A DNA stretch of 64,000 nucleotides from GCA-016699445 sp964555055 (GTDB taxonomy: Bacteria; UBA10199; JACPAL01; GCA-016699445), in NCBI GenBank assembly GCA_964555055.1, contig CAZKQW010000001.1, positions 248,001-312,000 on the forward strand. Reading direction: 5' to 3'. Each line of letters opens with the position of its first letter. Within the stretch, counting starts at the first letter, position 1. The notes under the pieces were generated by a model. It worked only from the letters and a program-made list of their open reading frames with translations. It ran no database searches and was not told where the DNA came from. Shown one piece after another: positions 42,421-52,247 of this stretch. The translations under genes and the position numbers were made by a program.

Positions 42421-43656
42421 TTAAAGAAGCCCATTCAACGCTACATGCGTTATTTTTCTCAACGTCAGGATACAACCCAGCAGACAGATCGATAATGCCG
42501 CAATCGAAACCCAAATAAGGTGGTCCCATAAAAAGGCGACGGGAACGGTTTTTAGGAAATAAATTTCCGCTTCCAAACGGATCGGAGCCCAGGTCTTTAA
42601 TACGAATTCGCACGCGAGCCCACCCGCCAAACCCGAGGCGGTTCCCAACACACCGATCAGGATCCCATCTAGAATGAAAACCCGCCGCAACCGTCCCCAG
42701 CTATAACCCAAGACCCTTAAAATCGCGATTTCCCGCCTTTTTTGCAGAATGAGCATCATTAAGGTGCCCAGGACGTTCAAGGAAGCCACGACGATTAAAA
42801 CAGCCATGAGAAGACCGAACATCCATTTTTCGGTTTCCATGGCTTTGAAGACATTCTCATGAATCTCCTTCCAGCTCAGGATTTCATAAGGAAAGCCGAG
42901 GACATCCCTCAAAGCCTCCGAAAATCGATCGGCGTTCTTCGGAGAGTCTAGCCAGAGTTCGAATCCGGAGACCCTATCACCCATATGAAAAAAATCGCTC
43001 CCTTCCGCCAAATCCAAGAACGCGAAGGAAGAATCGACTTCATAGACGCCGGTCTCGAATACACCCGCCAGAAAGAAGCTCTTCAAATCCTGGGTGCTAA
43101 TCTGGGAAAGATCTTTTTTTAGGTGCGTCTTCGGGGAAAAGGCCGATGGGAACAATAACTTCACAACACCTGGCTTGACTCCGGATTCCTCGGCGACGAC
43201 CTTGCCCAGATAGATTTTAGGAAGATGCTTCTCGTTTTCTCCCGCGGCCATGTCGACGGATATGATTCCGGACTTATGAAAATAGTCCTGTGATACGCCT
43301 TTTAAAACTAAACCTTTGAGACTTTTCCCGCCGACCAGCATACCTTCGCGGTAAATAATGCGTTCCATGTTCTTTACCGAAATACGGGTTTCTCGCGAGA
43401 CATCCCCCATCGCTTTCTCGACGGCGATCGGGTCGTCGATATCGTCTTCGAAATGCACCGTCACGTGGGCTTGAGATCCGAGGATCGCCTTCTCGTAATC
43501 CCTCGAGAAGCCTTCCGTGATCCCAAGAGCTAAAAGCAATGCCATTACCCCGAAACCCATTCCTAAAATAGCGACCCACAACGACGCCGAGAAGAATCCG
43601 CCGGCGCGCGAGCTTGCAAATAATCTCCACGCCAAAATCGCATCCCAGAGCCTCAT
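42421..43656 (-). CDS. Lipoprotein-releasing system permease (LolC/LolE family), second subunit
   Basis: 411 residues, four membrane segments: one near the N-terminus (SASLWVAILGMGFGVMALLLALGITEGF) and three at the C-terminus of FtsX type with a large periplasmic MacB-like domain between. The true start is the ATG at 43656, which overlaps the previous gene's stop as ATGA and has GGGAGGAG upstream. With the adjacent paralogue it forms the two-permease core of a LolCDE-type complex. Confidence 0.92.
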   Translation of the reverse strand: MRLWDAILAWRLFASSRAGGFFSASLWVAILGMGFGVMALLLALGITEGFSRDYEKAILGSQAHVTVHFEDDIDDPIAVEKAMGDVSRETRISVKNMERIIYREGMLVGGKSLKGLVLKGVSQDYFHKSGIISVDMAAGENEKHLPKIYLGKVVAEESGVKPGVVKLLFPSAFSPKTHLKKDLSQISTQDLKSFFLAGVFETGVYEVDSSFAFLDLAEGSDFFHMGDRVSGFELWLDSPKNADRFSEALRDVLGFPYEILSWKEIHENVFKAMETEKWMFGLLMAVLIVVASLNVLGTLMMLILQKRREIAILRVLGYSWGRLRRVFILDGILIGVLGTASGLAGGLACEFVLKTWAPIRLEAEIYFLKTVPVAFLWDHLIWVSIAALSICLLGCILTLRKITHVALNGLL

Positions 43657-44876
43657 GACTCCTCCCGTTGCAAGGATGCGATGGGATCCGCCTCGCATGC
43701 CTTATAGGCCGGGTAAAAGGCGGCCAGAAGAACGATCACGGGCACCAGAAAGAAAATCATGGATAATGAAAGCGGGGAAAAGGAAAGGGGGAGTTTATCG
43801 ATGTAATACGTAGGCGGAAGATCGATCGGGTGGCGCACGCCCCAGAGAACGCAGGACAAGCCCAAAAGTCCCCCCACACCGCCACCCCATGCCGCTAAAC
43901 GCAAGGCGTAGAAAAGAAAGATCTTTCGGATGGCCTTTCGCTGCAATCCGAGAGCCTTTAACAAACCCATGTCTTTTCTCTTTTCGACGACAGTCAATGA
44001 CAGCACACTGAAAATGTTAAAGGAAGCCACCCATAAAAGTACGGCAAGCAAAGCTCCCATACCGATCTTTTCCAAGCGTAGAGCGGCGAAGAGCTTAGGG
44101 TTCTGATCCACCCAGGTTTCGATGGCGAAAGAAGGCGGATCCGAAATTGACGCCTGACTCGTGATCGCGCGCTTCATCCTTTCCGTGTCGTGAATGTCGT
44201 GAAACCAAACTTCCAACCCCCGTTTCCCCTCGGCTCCAAAAAGCTTTCGGGCCTCTTCATAAGAGACCAATCCGTATTTATGGTCGAAGTCGTAATAGCC
44301 CGAGTGGAACAATCCGGTCAGTCGAACCTCACGACGGTGAGGGATCAAATCACCCGTCGGCCCGATTTCCCCCAAGGGAAAAACCAACTGCATGGTTTCA
44401 TTAAAATCCGGATGAACGCGCAACATCCCGGCGAGCTCATCGCCCAAGATTAAAGAGCCGGATGCGAACTCCCTATTTTCAGAAAGCTCCCCCAACCTCT
44501 GAGGATCGGGTTTTTCCGAAATCCCCCGCAAGCGCATCCCCATCGTCATGCCGTTATCGGCTTGAATGATAGTCTCGCCTTCGACGAAGGGAAGGACTTT
44601 GAGGACGCGCGGAATCCTTTGGATCTTCTCTCGGAGAGTGTCCATCTCCACGGTGTTATAAGGGGACAACGCCACAACCAACAACGGAGCCCGAAATCCC
44701 AAAATCCTTTTTTGGAAATCCCTCTCGAACCCTTCCATCACGGATAGGATGAAGACGAGGGCAAAGACGGAGACGGCGATCGAAAAAAGGGAGATGCGGA
44801 TCAGAAACGTCAATAAAGGAGGGCGGTTTCCCGAAAACTGGAAATAGCGTTTCGCGATGAAGGTTTCGAAGGACAT
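43653..44876 (-). CDS. Lipoprotein-releasing system permease (LolC/LolE family), first subunit
   Basis: 407 residues, same architecture as its neighbour: N-terminal membrane segment after FIAKRYFQFSGN, the LSVMEGFERDFQKRILGF start of the periplasmic domain, and three C-terminal FtsX-type membrane segments. Which of the pair is LolC and which LolE cannot be told by eye. It lies 10 bases after lysS and is coupled to the second permease by ATGA. Confidence 0.92.
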   Translation of the reverse strand: MSFETFIAKRYFQFSGNRPPLLTFLIRISLFSIAVSVFALVFILSVMEGFERDFQKRILGFRAPLLVVALSPYNTVEMDTLREKIQRIPRVLKVLPFVEGETIIQADNGMTMGMRLRGISEKPDPQRLGELSENREFASGSLILGDELAGMLRVHPDFNETMQLVFPLGEIGPTGDLIPHRREVRLTGLFHSGYYDFDHKYGLVSYEEARKLFGAEGKRGLEVWFHDIHDTERMKRAITSQASISDPPSFAIETWVDQNPKLFAALRLEKIGMGALLAVLLWVASFNIFSVLSLTVVEKRKDMGLLKALGLQRKAIRKIFLFYALRLAAWGGGVGGLLGLSCVLWGVRHPIDLPPTYYIDKLPLSFSPLSLSMIFFLVPVIVLLAAFYPAYKACEADPIASLQREES

Positions 44877-44886
44877 GAGTGCGCCT

Positions 44887-46242
44887 TCAGTGCGCCTTGG
44901 CTTCAGGCCTCATGAGAGGAAAGAGGATGACGTCCCGGATCGACGGCTGATCCGTCAAAAGCATCACGAGCCGGTCGATACCGATCCCCTCACCTGCCGT
45001 CGGGGGTAGGCCGTGCTCCAGGGCGCGGATATAATCCTCGTCGAAGGGCATGGCTTCCTCATCGCCCTTCTTCTTGGCCTCCACTTGAGCCAGAAACCTT
45101 TCCTTTTGGTCCAACGGATCGTTGAGCTCGGAGAACGCATTAGCTACTTCCATCCCGGCCACGTAGAGCTCGAATCGATCGCAGATCTCTCCGTTCTTCT
45201 CGTTCTTGCGCGCGAGCGGCGAATCCTTGAGCGGAAAATCAGTCACAAAGGTGGGTTGAATGAGATTTTTCTCCCCGATACGCATCATCTCCTCGTGCGT
45301 CATCCGCGCGAACGGAGCCTTAAAGGATAATTCCTTCCCTTGATAGGGTACCGTCGTCGTCCCGCAGACTTTTTGGGCGAGTTCAGAAAAGAGAGTTTCG
45401 GTCAACGCCATCAAGTCCTCGAAGGTCGCATACGACTGGTAAAACTCAATCATCGTGAACTCGGGATTGTGTTGGGTGGACACGCCTTCGTTACGGAAGT
45501 TCCGGTTGATCTCGAAGACGCGCTCGAAACCGCCGACGACCAGGCGTTTTAAATAAAGCTCAGGCGCAATACGGAGATACAGCTCCATACCAAGTGCGTT
45601 ATGATGGGTCACAAAAGGCTTGGCGGCGGCTCCTCCCGCTAAGGGATGCATCATCGGCGTTTCCACCTCAATGTAATCCCGTGCGATAAAGAACTCGCGC
45701 ATCCACTGGATAATGTGGGCTCGCTTCCGGAATACCATTTGAACGTCTTCATTAGCCACCAGGTCCAAATACCGCTGGCGGTAACGGATTTCGACGTCGC
45801 TGAGCCCATGCCACTTTTCGGGCAAGGGACGCAGGGACTTACCGGCGAATTGCAAAGTCTGGATGCGTAGGGTCAGTTCGTTCGTCTTCGTGCGGAAGAG
45901 ATTTCCCGACACGAAGATGAAGTCCCCAATGTCGAGGGATTTGTAGAGAGAGAACGTCTTCTCGTCGACACCCTTTTGATCGATAAAAAGCTGCAGCGTC
46001 CCCTTACGGTCTTTAAGGCGGATGAACGCGGCCTTGCCGAACGCACGCACCATCATGATGCGTCCCGCGAGAGTGAAGATCTCAGGGATCTTTTCCAGCT
46101 CCTCACCCGAAAATTTCTCGTAATTCTCGGAAATTTCCCGCGTCGTGTGCGTCACCCGGAAACCATTCGGGTACGGATGGATGCCTTGGGACTTCAATTC
46201 TTCCAGACGCTTCAACCGATTTTCGTATTCTTCTTGTGACAT
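44887..46242 (-). CDS. lysS: Lysine-tRNA ligase (class II)
   Basis: 451 residues with an OB-fold anticodon-binding domain (about 50-160) and a class II catalytic core: motif 2 FRNEGVSTQHNPEFTMIEFY and motif 3 GIGIDRLVMLLT, with GMEVANAFSELNDP between. It charges tRNA-Lys. The ATG at 46242 gives the usual MSQEEYENRLKRL start; a TTG at 46275 would add 11 residues. It is the first of the run with the LolCDE genes; its partner prfB is separated from it by a large lipoprotein gene. Confidence 0.96.
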   Translation of the reverse strand: MSQEEYENRLKRLEELKSQGIHPYPNGFRVTHTTREISENYEKFSGEELEKIPEIFTLAGRIMMVRAFGKAAFIRLKDRKGTLQLFIDQKGVDEKTFSLYKSLDIGDFIFVSGNLFRTKTNELTLRIQTLQFAGKSLRPLPEKWHGLSDVEIRYRQRYLDLVANEDVQMVFRKRAHIIQWMREFFIARDYIEVETPMMHPLAGGAAAKPFVTHHNALGMELYLRIAPELYLKRLVVGGFERVFEINRNFRNEGVSTQHNPEFTMIEFYQSYATFEDLMALTETLFSELAQKVCGTTTVPYQGKELSFKAPFARMTHEEMMRIGEKNLIQPTFVTDFPLKDSPLARKNEKNGEICDRFELYVAGMEVANAFSELNDPLDQKERFLAQVEAKKKGDEEAMPFDEDYIRALEHGLPPTAGEGIGIDRLVMLLTDQPSIRDVILFPLMRPEAKAH

Positions 46243-46383
46243 GAGTGGCTTGGTTTTGTCCAAGATCGAGACCAAGTCAATGTTCTAGTCGCCGATCCGG
46301 ACTATGAAATCGCCTTTGAATGGGAACTCAAACGATATCCCCATTCCACAGTTTCTCAAGGAAAGTTTCCCAAGGAAATGTGA
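46240..46383 (+). other. Possible gene remnant, no start codon
   Basis: A stop-to-stop frame of 47 codons on the plus strand reads ...DQVNVLVADPDYEIAFEW then LKRYPHSTVSQGKFPKEM and stops. It has protein-like composition but no ATG, GTG or TTG, and it overlaps the lysS start by 3 bases. It could be the C-terminal scrap of a gene lost in the region between lysS and the large lipoprotein gene. Chance cannot be excluded. Confidence 0.25.
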
Positions 46384-46457
46384 TTTCTTTCGCAAGAGGA
46401 GGCCGCCTCAAAACACCTTTATAGTTATCATATAGTATAATTTCACTATATTTATGC

Positions 46458-49400
46458 TTAAGGTGCTGTCGTGATGCCGACTGGATAGACGGAACCCTCC
46501 GGTAAAACGTTCGGATAGGCGTGACCAGGTAGTGGAAGGCGGCTTGGATCAGAATCATTCGCATCTCTATTTTCGCCTCTATTTGCACGATCTACGCTAT
46601 CACAATGGCCGGAACCTATCGGTCGAGTGAATTCGAAAAAATTAAAATTGGTAGCAGGAGGCATCACCGTCATTTCTGGTGCATAGACAACACACCGAAA
46701 TGTTTCTCCATATAGAACTCCGCCACCATACATTCGATCAAAAGAAGTGGATACATCGCCCGTCGATCCGTTTAATAGGGGAATTTGGCCGGAATTCCAT
46801 TGAAAAAATCTTCCACCATTAGCGCAATGGCCACCTCCACTTTGTCCATATCTTCCCTGAGGGCCATCAAGCTCTGGCCAAGCTTCATTACCTCCATGCG
46901 CCCATTCCCCGTAACTACAACAGGACACGGTAAACGATGGGGCGCCTCGCGTGATGATGTTCGCCATAAGATGTCCATTATATTTTGAACAACCCGCGAC
47001 CCCATCACGGCTATCATGCTTGTTTCCATTAAGACCAGAGCAACTTAATCCATCTGGATTTCCGATAGGAACATTAAAAAATCTCTGAGGCTCATCATAA
47101 TTGTCCATATGCAGCCAAACTCCAGCCTCTCCTTCTAGCCCTCCTGCTTTCGTGCAATATTGGAAATCTGTACATCCTAGGATAGGCGCTTCGTTACAAT
47201 TGGTATCCGCAAGAATATAATCATATGCCCACGCCGTCGTGTTAAAATCTTTAATAATATTAATACCAGGGTTTTGAATATAGATGGGCAATTCAATGAA
47301 AAGATTCGGGCCACGAGAAATGGACATTTGGTAAGAATTACAGGTTAAATCCCGAGTGAGGCGATTCACATACCGGATTTCCCCCGTCGGCGTCACCGAG
47401 AGGCCGGGGGCCGCCGTGAGTGAGCTCACGACGATAGGCCCACTGGAGGCGGTGCATGCCGGGTTGGGACTACTCTGAGCGACGTTGAATTGAACGAACC
47501 AAGGGATGTTCTCCGGCGTCTCCGAGAGGTGACGGCCGCTGATATTGATGAAACAAGATTGGCGAATATGAGTGGTGAGTTCCAATTGTCCGCTCGTGCA
47601 GGAAGTCCCACTCCCTAAAATTTGTCCGTTAGGCGTGCTGATCGCATCATGGCGCGCACAGACGTTACCGTCTGGCCCATACACATCACCAAAATCAAAA
47701 GTCGTCGCGGCTTCGTCATAGGCACAGTCAAAATCGACCGTCTTTACCGTCGGCTCTACGCCAGCGATAGCCCCTGGGATATTAATCTGAACAGAAGGCA
47801 GAACTCCATTACCCAAGAAACGGCATGTCTGGGAGAAATTCACGCGTCCAATACCAGCCGTAGCGGCGTTATCGGCATAAGACCCGCCCTCACACCCTTC
47901 AAAGGTCGGGGCTTCGCCCGCATTGGTATAAGACCCCTGGATCGTGAAAAAGGGATTGGTACGGTCGATCACGACATCATCCACTTGAAGCCCCGCACTT
48001 CCCAAAGCATAACGGCTTTCTGAGGAAAATATTTGCCCGTCTACGGAGCGCACCACGAGCTTAAACAAAGACGGACTCACCCGCATACGGGCGTACACCG
48101 TGTTTTGAAGAGCATCTCGCAAAGGAATACGGCAAGTCATAGCGACGAACTCGGAGGTCCTGGGTAATACGGGAGCATTCATGACAGGATCCTCTTGATA
48201 GCCAGGCGTTACGCGAGGACCCGAGTCGACCACAGGCGTGGAACTACTCCCGGATCCCACCGACATGCTGCGCACGGTTTGGGTGGATGAGGACGTGCAC
48301 GTGCATCTTCCGGAAGAACAACTTTCAAGACAGGGAATGCCGTCATCCAAAGATCCATCGCGATAAACGCCATTTTCGGAGGTTCTGAGGATATTATTGC
48401 AGCTTTCCACTCCAAAAGGCCCGTAAATATAAGCTTCTTGAACGGCGGAAGCTTGTATGCTCTCCAGAGACCAATCTATCTTTAACAGTCCGCGGGAGAG
48501 TCTGGATTCGGACACTGTCAGGTTGGCGCGCGCGTTCGGCCCGATATTCGTGGCCATGCAACGGCCAGCATCGCAATAGCTTCCCGCACTGCATTGATCA
48601 TTCCTCTGGCACGATCCACAACGGCCCGAAACGCAGGCCTGGCCGGAACCGCACTGGTTGGTGTTTTCACAAGCACCGCATAAACCCATAATTTGCGAAG
48701 AAGTCGACGTGGCGTTCCGACACACCATGCCTTGGTAGTTGGCATTATCCCGAGAACACTGTGAAGCATCGCCAATCAAACAAGGATTGCACTGTCCATG
48801 AAAACACACCAAGCCCTGGGAACACGCGGGGAGCCCTGTCCCGCATGTGGGGCGTGTATTATCTACGCATTGGGAATTTTCGCAAATCTGACCGCTGGGA
48901 CAATCATAAGCCGTATTGCACGCATCCACGCACTGGTTCCCGCGACAGACTTGACCAATCAAACATTGGGAGCTGCTCCCAGCGGAACATACGGCGGTCG
49001 TGGGAGGCACCGCGCTCCCCCCCATACCCGCCGTACCACCTCTATTAACAACAGCCACTTGGGCCAAGGTCACCGCTTGGTCTCCGCATATTTTTTTCAC
49101 ATCGTACAATCCATTAGCCGAAGGAGGGATGGGAAACGAAAAAGACGCGCTTGTCGCAGAGAGAAAGCCGATGACGGAACGAGGAACCAGCTGCGTATCA
49201 AATAAAATGGCGCATCCTTCGGATTCCGTAAGGCCAGTGCATGTCACGCGAGTTCCCCGCGCGCCTGACGAAGGCGTGCATGTTTGGAGCAAGGATTGGT
49301 TCGTCTGATTTTGGCCCGCAGGACCTGAGGAGTTTTCGCTACAGCCCAGAAAGCCTAAAAAAGGGAGCAGGATGAGGACATAAAACGATAATTTTTTCAT
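46458..49400 (-). CDS. Large cysteine-rich lipoprotein with EGF-like repeats
   Basis: 980 residues. Signal peptide with lipobox FLGC (Cys20). Residues 40 to about 110 have a TIG/IPT-like feel (TCTPSSGARGTRVTCTG). About 135-285 hold a series of short cysteine clusters of the form CxxxxxCxxGxxC/CxxxxC, as in EGF-like or disintegrin-like repeats of myxobacterial lipoproteins. The rest is a beta-rich region with scattered cysteines, ending ...YPVGITTAP. Probably anchored in the outer membrane and displayed on the surface or facing the periplasm. It sits between prfB and lysS, a pair usually adjacent. Confidence 0.9.
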   Translation of the reverse strand: MKKLSFYVLILLPFLGFLGCSENSSGPAGQNQTNQSLLQTCTPSSGARGTRVTCTGLTESEGCAILFDTQLVPRSVIGFLSATSASFSFPIPPSANGLYDVKKICGDQAVTLAQVAVVNRGGTAGMGGSAVPPTTAVCSAGSSSQCLIGQVCRGNQCVDACNTAYDCPSGQICENSQCVDNTRPTCGTGLPACSQGLVCFHGQCNPCLIGDASQCSRDNANYQGMVCRNATSTSSQIMGLCGACENTNQCGSGQACVSGRCGSCQRNDQCSAGSYCDAGRCMATNIGPNARANLTVSESRLSRGLLKIDWSLESIQASAVQEAYIYGPFGVESCNNILRTSENGVYRDGSLDDGIPCLESCSSGRCTCTSSSTQTVRSMSVGSGSSSTPVVDSGPRVTPGYQEDPVMNAPVLPRTSEFVAMTCRIPLRDALQNTVYARMRVSPSLFKLVVRSVDGQIFSSESRYALGSAGLQVDDVVIDRTNPFFTIQGSYTNAGEAPTFEGCEGGSYADNAATAGIGRVNFSQTCRFLGNGVLPSVQINIPGAIAGVEPTVKTVDFDCAYDEAATTFDFGDVYGPDGNVCARHDAISTPNGQILGSGTSCTSGQLELTTHIRQSCFINISGRHLSETPENIPWFVQFNVAQSSPNPACTASSGPIVVSSLTAAPGLSVTPTGEIRYVNRLTRDLTCNSYQMSISRGPNLFIELPIYIQNPGINIIKDFNTTAWAYDYILADTNCNEAPILGCTDFQYCTKAGGLEGEAGVWLHMDNYDEPQRFFNVPIGNPDGLSCSGLNGNKHDSRDGVAGCSKYNGHLMANIITRGAPSFTVSCCSYGEWAHGGNEAWPELDGPQGRYGQSGGGHCANGGRFFQWNSGQIPLLNGSTGDVSTSFDRMYGGGVLYGETFRCVVYAPEMTVMPPATNFNFFEFTRPIGSGHCDSVDRANRGENRDANDSDPSRLPLPGHAYPNVLPEGSVYPVGITTAP

Positions 49401-49552
49401 AATTTTATCCTTAACTTCCTTAACTTAAGCAACAGAGATGCCAAGTGACGACTTAAGCGAATCGATCCTAAATTGCTGAAATTAATTGATTATTTTAAGA
49501 GGCCTCAGCCTTTTATAGGCGAAGGGTGGGATTTCTTTCCTCAATTTGAGAA

Positions 49553-50651
49553 CTAAGAAACTTGGCTTAAAAGATACGCTTTCATGAAGGGATCAAGGTC
49601 GCCGTCAAGAACGCGATCGGTATCTCCGACCTCATAATCCGTTCGATGGTCTTTAATCATACGATAGGGTTGTAAAACATACGACCGTATTTGGGACCCC
49701 CAAGCGATGTCCTGTTTGCTATCCTCAATCGCGGCTTTTTCCTTATTTTTCTTTTCCATTTCCAAATCGTAAAGCCGGGCCTTGAGGATCTTCATGGCCG
49801 TGTCCCGATTGCGATGCTGGGAACGTTCGTTCTGGCAAGCGACGACAATATTCGTGGGCAAATGCGTGATGCGCACCGCGGAGTCCGTCTTATTGACCTT
49901 TTGACCACCGGCCCCGCTGGAACGGAATGTATCGATGCGCAGATCCGCAGGATTGATTTGGATGTCGATCTCTTGTTCGATGTCCGGCAAAACGAAGACG
50001 GAAGCGAACGACGTATGACGTCTTTTGTTGGAGTCGAAAGGCGAAATACGTACGAGCCGATGGACGCCTACCTCGGCTTTCAAATACCCGAACGCATAAG
50101 GACCTTCCACGATCATCGTAACGGATCGGAATCCCGTCTGGTCGCCAGGCGTAAAATCAATGATCTCGTTCTTGTACCCGTGCTTATCGGCCCACATGCG
50201 GTACATGCGCAGGAGCATTTCCGCCCAATCACATGATTCCGTCCCGCCGGCACCCGCGTTGATGGAAAATATGGCATTCGCCTGGTCGTTGGAACCCGAG
50301 AGAATTTGATGAAACTCCAAATCCCCCACCGTCTTCTCTAATTCTCGCAACTTCGCTTCGGCCTCGTGTTCGAGTTCGGCATCGTCACCGCTCGCTAAAA
50401 GCTCGAATATAGACTCCACTTCGACCAAAATATCCGCGATTTTCTTGTCGATGAAAAAATCGGCTTTGAGCTTCTCGAGCTCTTTTAAGGACGCGGCGGC
50501 TTTTTGAGGGTCGCTCCAAAATGTGTCAGAGGCCGTGAGGTGTTCGAGTTCGTCAAGACGGTGCTTCTTGGAGGCTAAGTCAAAGCCTCCTCCTAAGAGG
50601 AGCCGAGGCCTCTTTCAGATCTTCAAGCTTTCTTTTGAGGTCGTTTTGCAT
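49553..50651 (-). CDS. prfB: Peptide chain release factor 2, programmed +1 frameshift
   Basis: 365 residues after frameshifting: 23 codons from ATG at 50651 (MQNDLKRKLEDLKEASAP) to CTT TGA at 50585-50580, then a +1 shift into the frame from 50581 to 49553. The peptide-release GGQ motif (SGAGGQKVNKTDSAVRI) and the SPF recognition tripeptide (VRISPFDSNKRRH) are present. It ends translation at UGA and UAA, and its own in-frame UGA provides the normal autoregulation. A start within the second frame at 50428 would lose the N-terminal domain. Its ATG lies inside the end of lnt (37-base overlap). AAGGAC precedes the ATG. Confidence 0.96.
50579..50594 (-). promoter_or_regulatory. prfB: prfB programmed frameshift site
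   Basis: The coding strand reads AGGAGG, three bases, CTT TGA C. The Shine-Dalgarno-like AGGAGG at 50594-50589 sits three bases before the slippery CTT at 50585-50583 and the in-frame TGA at 50582-50580, the same geometry as E. coli prfB. Low release factor 2 makes the ribosome pause at TGA and slip +1. Confidence 0.95.
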
Positions 50652-52246
50652 GTCGCGTCCTTATGGAAAAAAGAAACGGTGAGCAACAAAATCAGAAGGG
50701 CCACGCACGTCCAGGCGAAGACATCCCCATATTTCATATAGACGGTTTCGGTTTTCAGGATGGGAATGGAGACGACGCGCGTTTCCTCCCGAAAAGGCAT
50801 CAATGAGGCGATCGCCTCCCCCGTCGGAGCAAAGACGGCGGATACGCCCGTATTGGTCACCCGGACCATCGAGCGTCGGTTCTCGATAGCTCGAAAACGG
50901 GAAAAATCAAGATGCTGGTACAACGCCGAAGAACGGTCGTACCAGGCGTCGTTGGTGAGATTGACGAGAAAGTCGGCGCCTTTTCCGGTGAAGGTACGGC
51001 TAATTTCCGGGAATAGATCCTCGTAGCAAATCGTCACCCCAAAGGATCGTTCTCCGATCGAAAGCACATGGAAATCAGATCCCGGCTCGAAATCCCCGGC
51101 GCCTGGCACCACCTTTTCCAAAAAATAAAAAAACTTTTTAAAAGGCACGTATTCTCCCATCGGCACGAGATGCCTCTTGAAATACCAACCTTGGAGACGG
51201 CCACCGGGCATCACCAAAGCGGCTCCGTTACGCATACGGAACATATCGCCCTCGTAAGCCTGAGGCGCGGGAGGCGGCCAAGCCTCCGGTGGGACGCCCT
51301 CGTAAGTCAGCATTCCCATGAGAAGGGGGATTCGTATACTTTTCAATAATTCAATATCGAACTGATCCGGTGGAATGACCGTGGGAAAAGATGATTCGGG
51401 CCATACGATAAGGTCGGGGGATTCCTTCTGCAACTCTTCCGAGAGGGAAATATGCCGTTGGACGATTCCATCGACGTTCTCTTCCAACCACTTTTCGTCT
51501 TGAGGAACGTTTCCTTGCACCAGACCTACCTTCAACACATTCACCGTAGACTTTTGCGCTTCGCTGATTTCGCTAAGACGCCATTTTCCATAAACGCACA
51601 GGCTTGCCATGAGGACCACGGACACGGAAACGGCCACCCAAGGTGATCCCCACTTTTTCGAACCCACCACGTCTTCCTGCTCCATCCACTCGCGGGCAAA
51701 CCAGTAAATGATTTCTCCTAAAGCGGCGTTGATCAGAACCAGGACAAACAAAAGGCCATAAACGCCGAAAAGGTCTAGGGACTGGAGGAAAGTCAAAAAA
51801 GACCGCTGGCTATAAGCTAAATGGGCCCACGGAAAACCTTGGAATGGGAAATAATTCCTCAAAAATTCAAAAGCCGCCCAGGCGAGAGGAAAGGCCCAGA
51901 AAATTGGCCCGCCGCGACGGTGGACCCATACCGAAATAAAAGCGGTCATTCCGGTAAAAAGAGACAGGAGGCAAACGAGTGCGGCGAGCGCTCCAACGGC
52001 TCCCAGGAAGGGCACATTCCCATAGCGGAACAACGCGATCGTGACCCAGTAGAGAGAAAACGAAAAATGAAAAATCCCAAAGCTAAACCCCTTCCAAAAA
52101 CTCCCTGAAGATCGTTTTTTTCGAATCGAAAGATAGAAAGGCACTAAAGAAAACCACGCGAGAAAGCCCAAATCGGGCCAAGGATTGCCGAAAGATGTCG
52201 GGAGGCTCAAGGCCGAAAGCAATCCTGAAAGGGACGCCAGCCACAT
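50615..52246 (-). CDS. lnt: Apolipoprotein N-acyltransferase
   Basis: 543 residues: N-terminal membrane segments, then a nitrilase domain. The catalytic triad is visible as Glu in WPESSFP, Lys in YFKRHLVPMGEYVP and Cys in TICYEDLFPE, with a final membrane segment near the C-terminus. It adds the third acyl chain to lipoproteins, so the organism makes triacylated lipoproteins. Its start is 1 base after ybeY and its end overlaps prfB by 37 bases. Confidence 0.96.
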   Translation of the reverse strand: MWLASLSGLLSALSLPTSFGNPWPDLGFLAWFSLVPFYLSIRKKRSSGSFWKGFSFGIFHFSFSLYWVTIALFRYGNVPFLGAVGALAALVCLLSLFTGMTAFISVWVHRRGGPIFWAFPLAWAAFEFLRNYFPFQGFPWAHLAYSQRSFLTFLQSLDLFGVYGLLFVLVLINAALGEIIYWFAREWMEQEDVVGSKKWGSPWVAVSVSVVLMASLCVYGKWRLSEISEAQKSTVNVLKVGLVQGNVPQDEKWLEENVDGIVQRHISLSEELQKESPDLIVWPESSFPTVIPPDQFDIELLKSIRIPLLMGMLTYEGVPPEAWPPPAPQAYEGDMFRMRNGAALVMPGGRLQGWYFKRHLVPMGEYVPFKKFFYFLEKVVPGAGDFEPGSDFHVLSIGERSFGVTICYEDLFPEISRTFTGKGADFLVNLTNDAWYDRSSALYQHLDFSRFRAIENRRSMVRVTNTGVSAVFAPTGEAIASLMPFREETRVVSIPILKTETVYMKYGDVFAWTCVALLILLLTVSFFHKDATCKTTSKESLKI

Positions 52247-52247
52247 A

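Noticed and set aside
46328..46588. Minus-strand 86-residue open frame overlapping the end of the large lipoprotein gene
   Set aside because: It lies in another frame over the well-supported lipoprotein coding region and has no ribosome site.
49491..49552. Terminator after prfB
   Set aside because: GCCT/AGGC and GAGGCCTC are short and not followed by a convincing T run on the coding strand.
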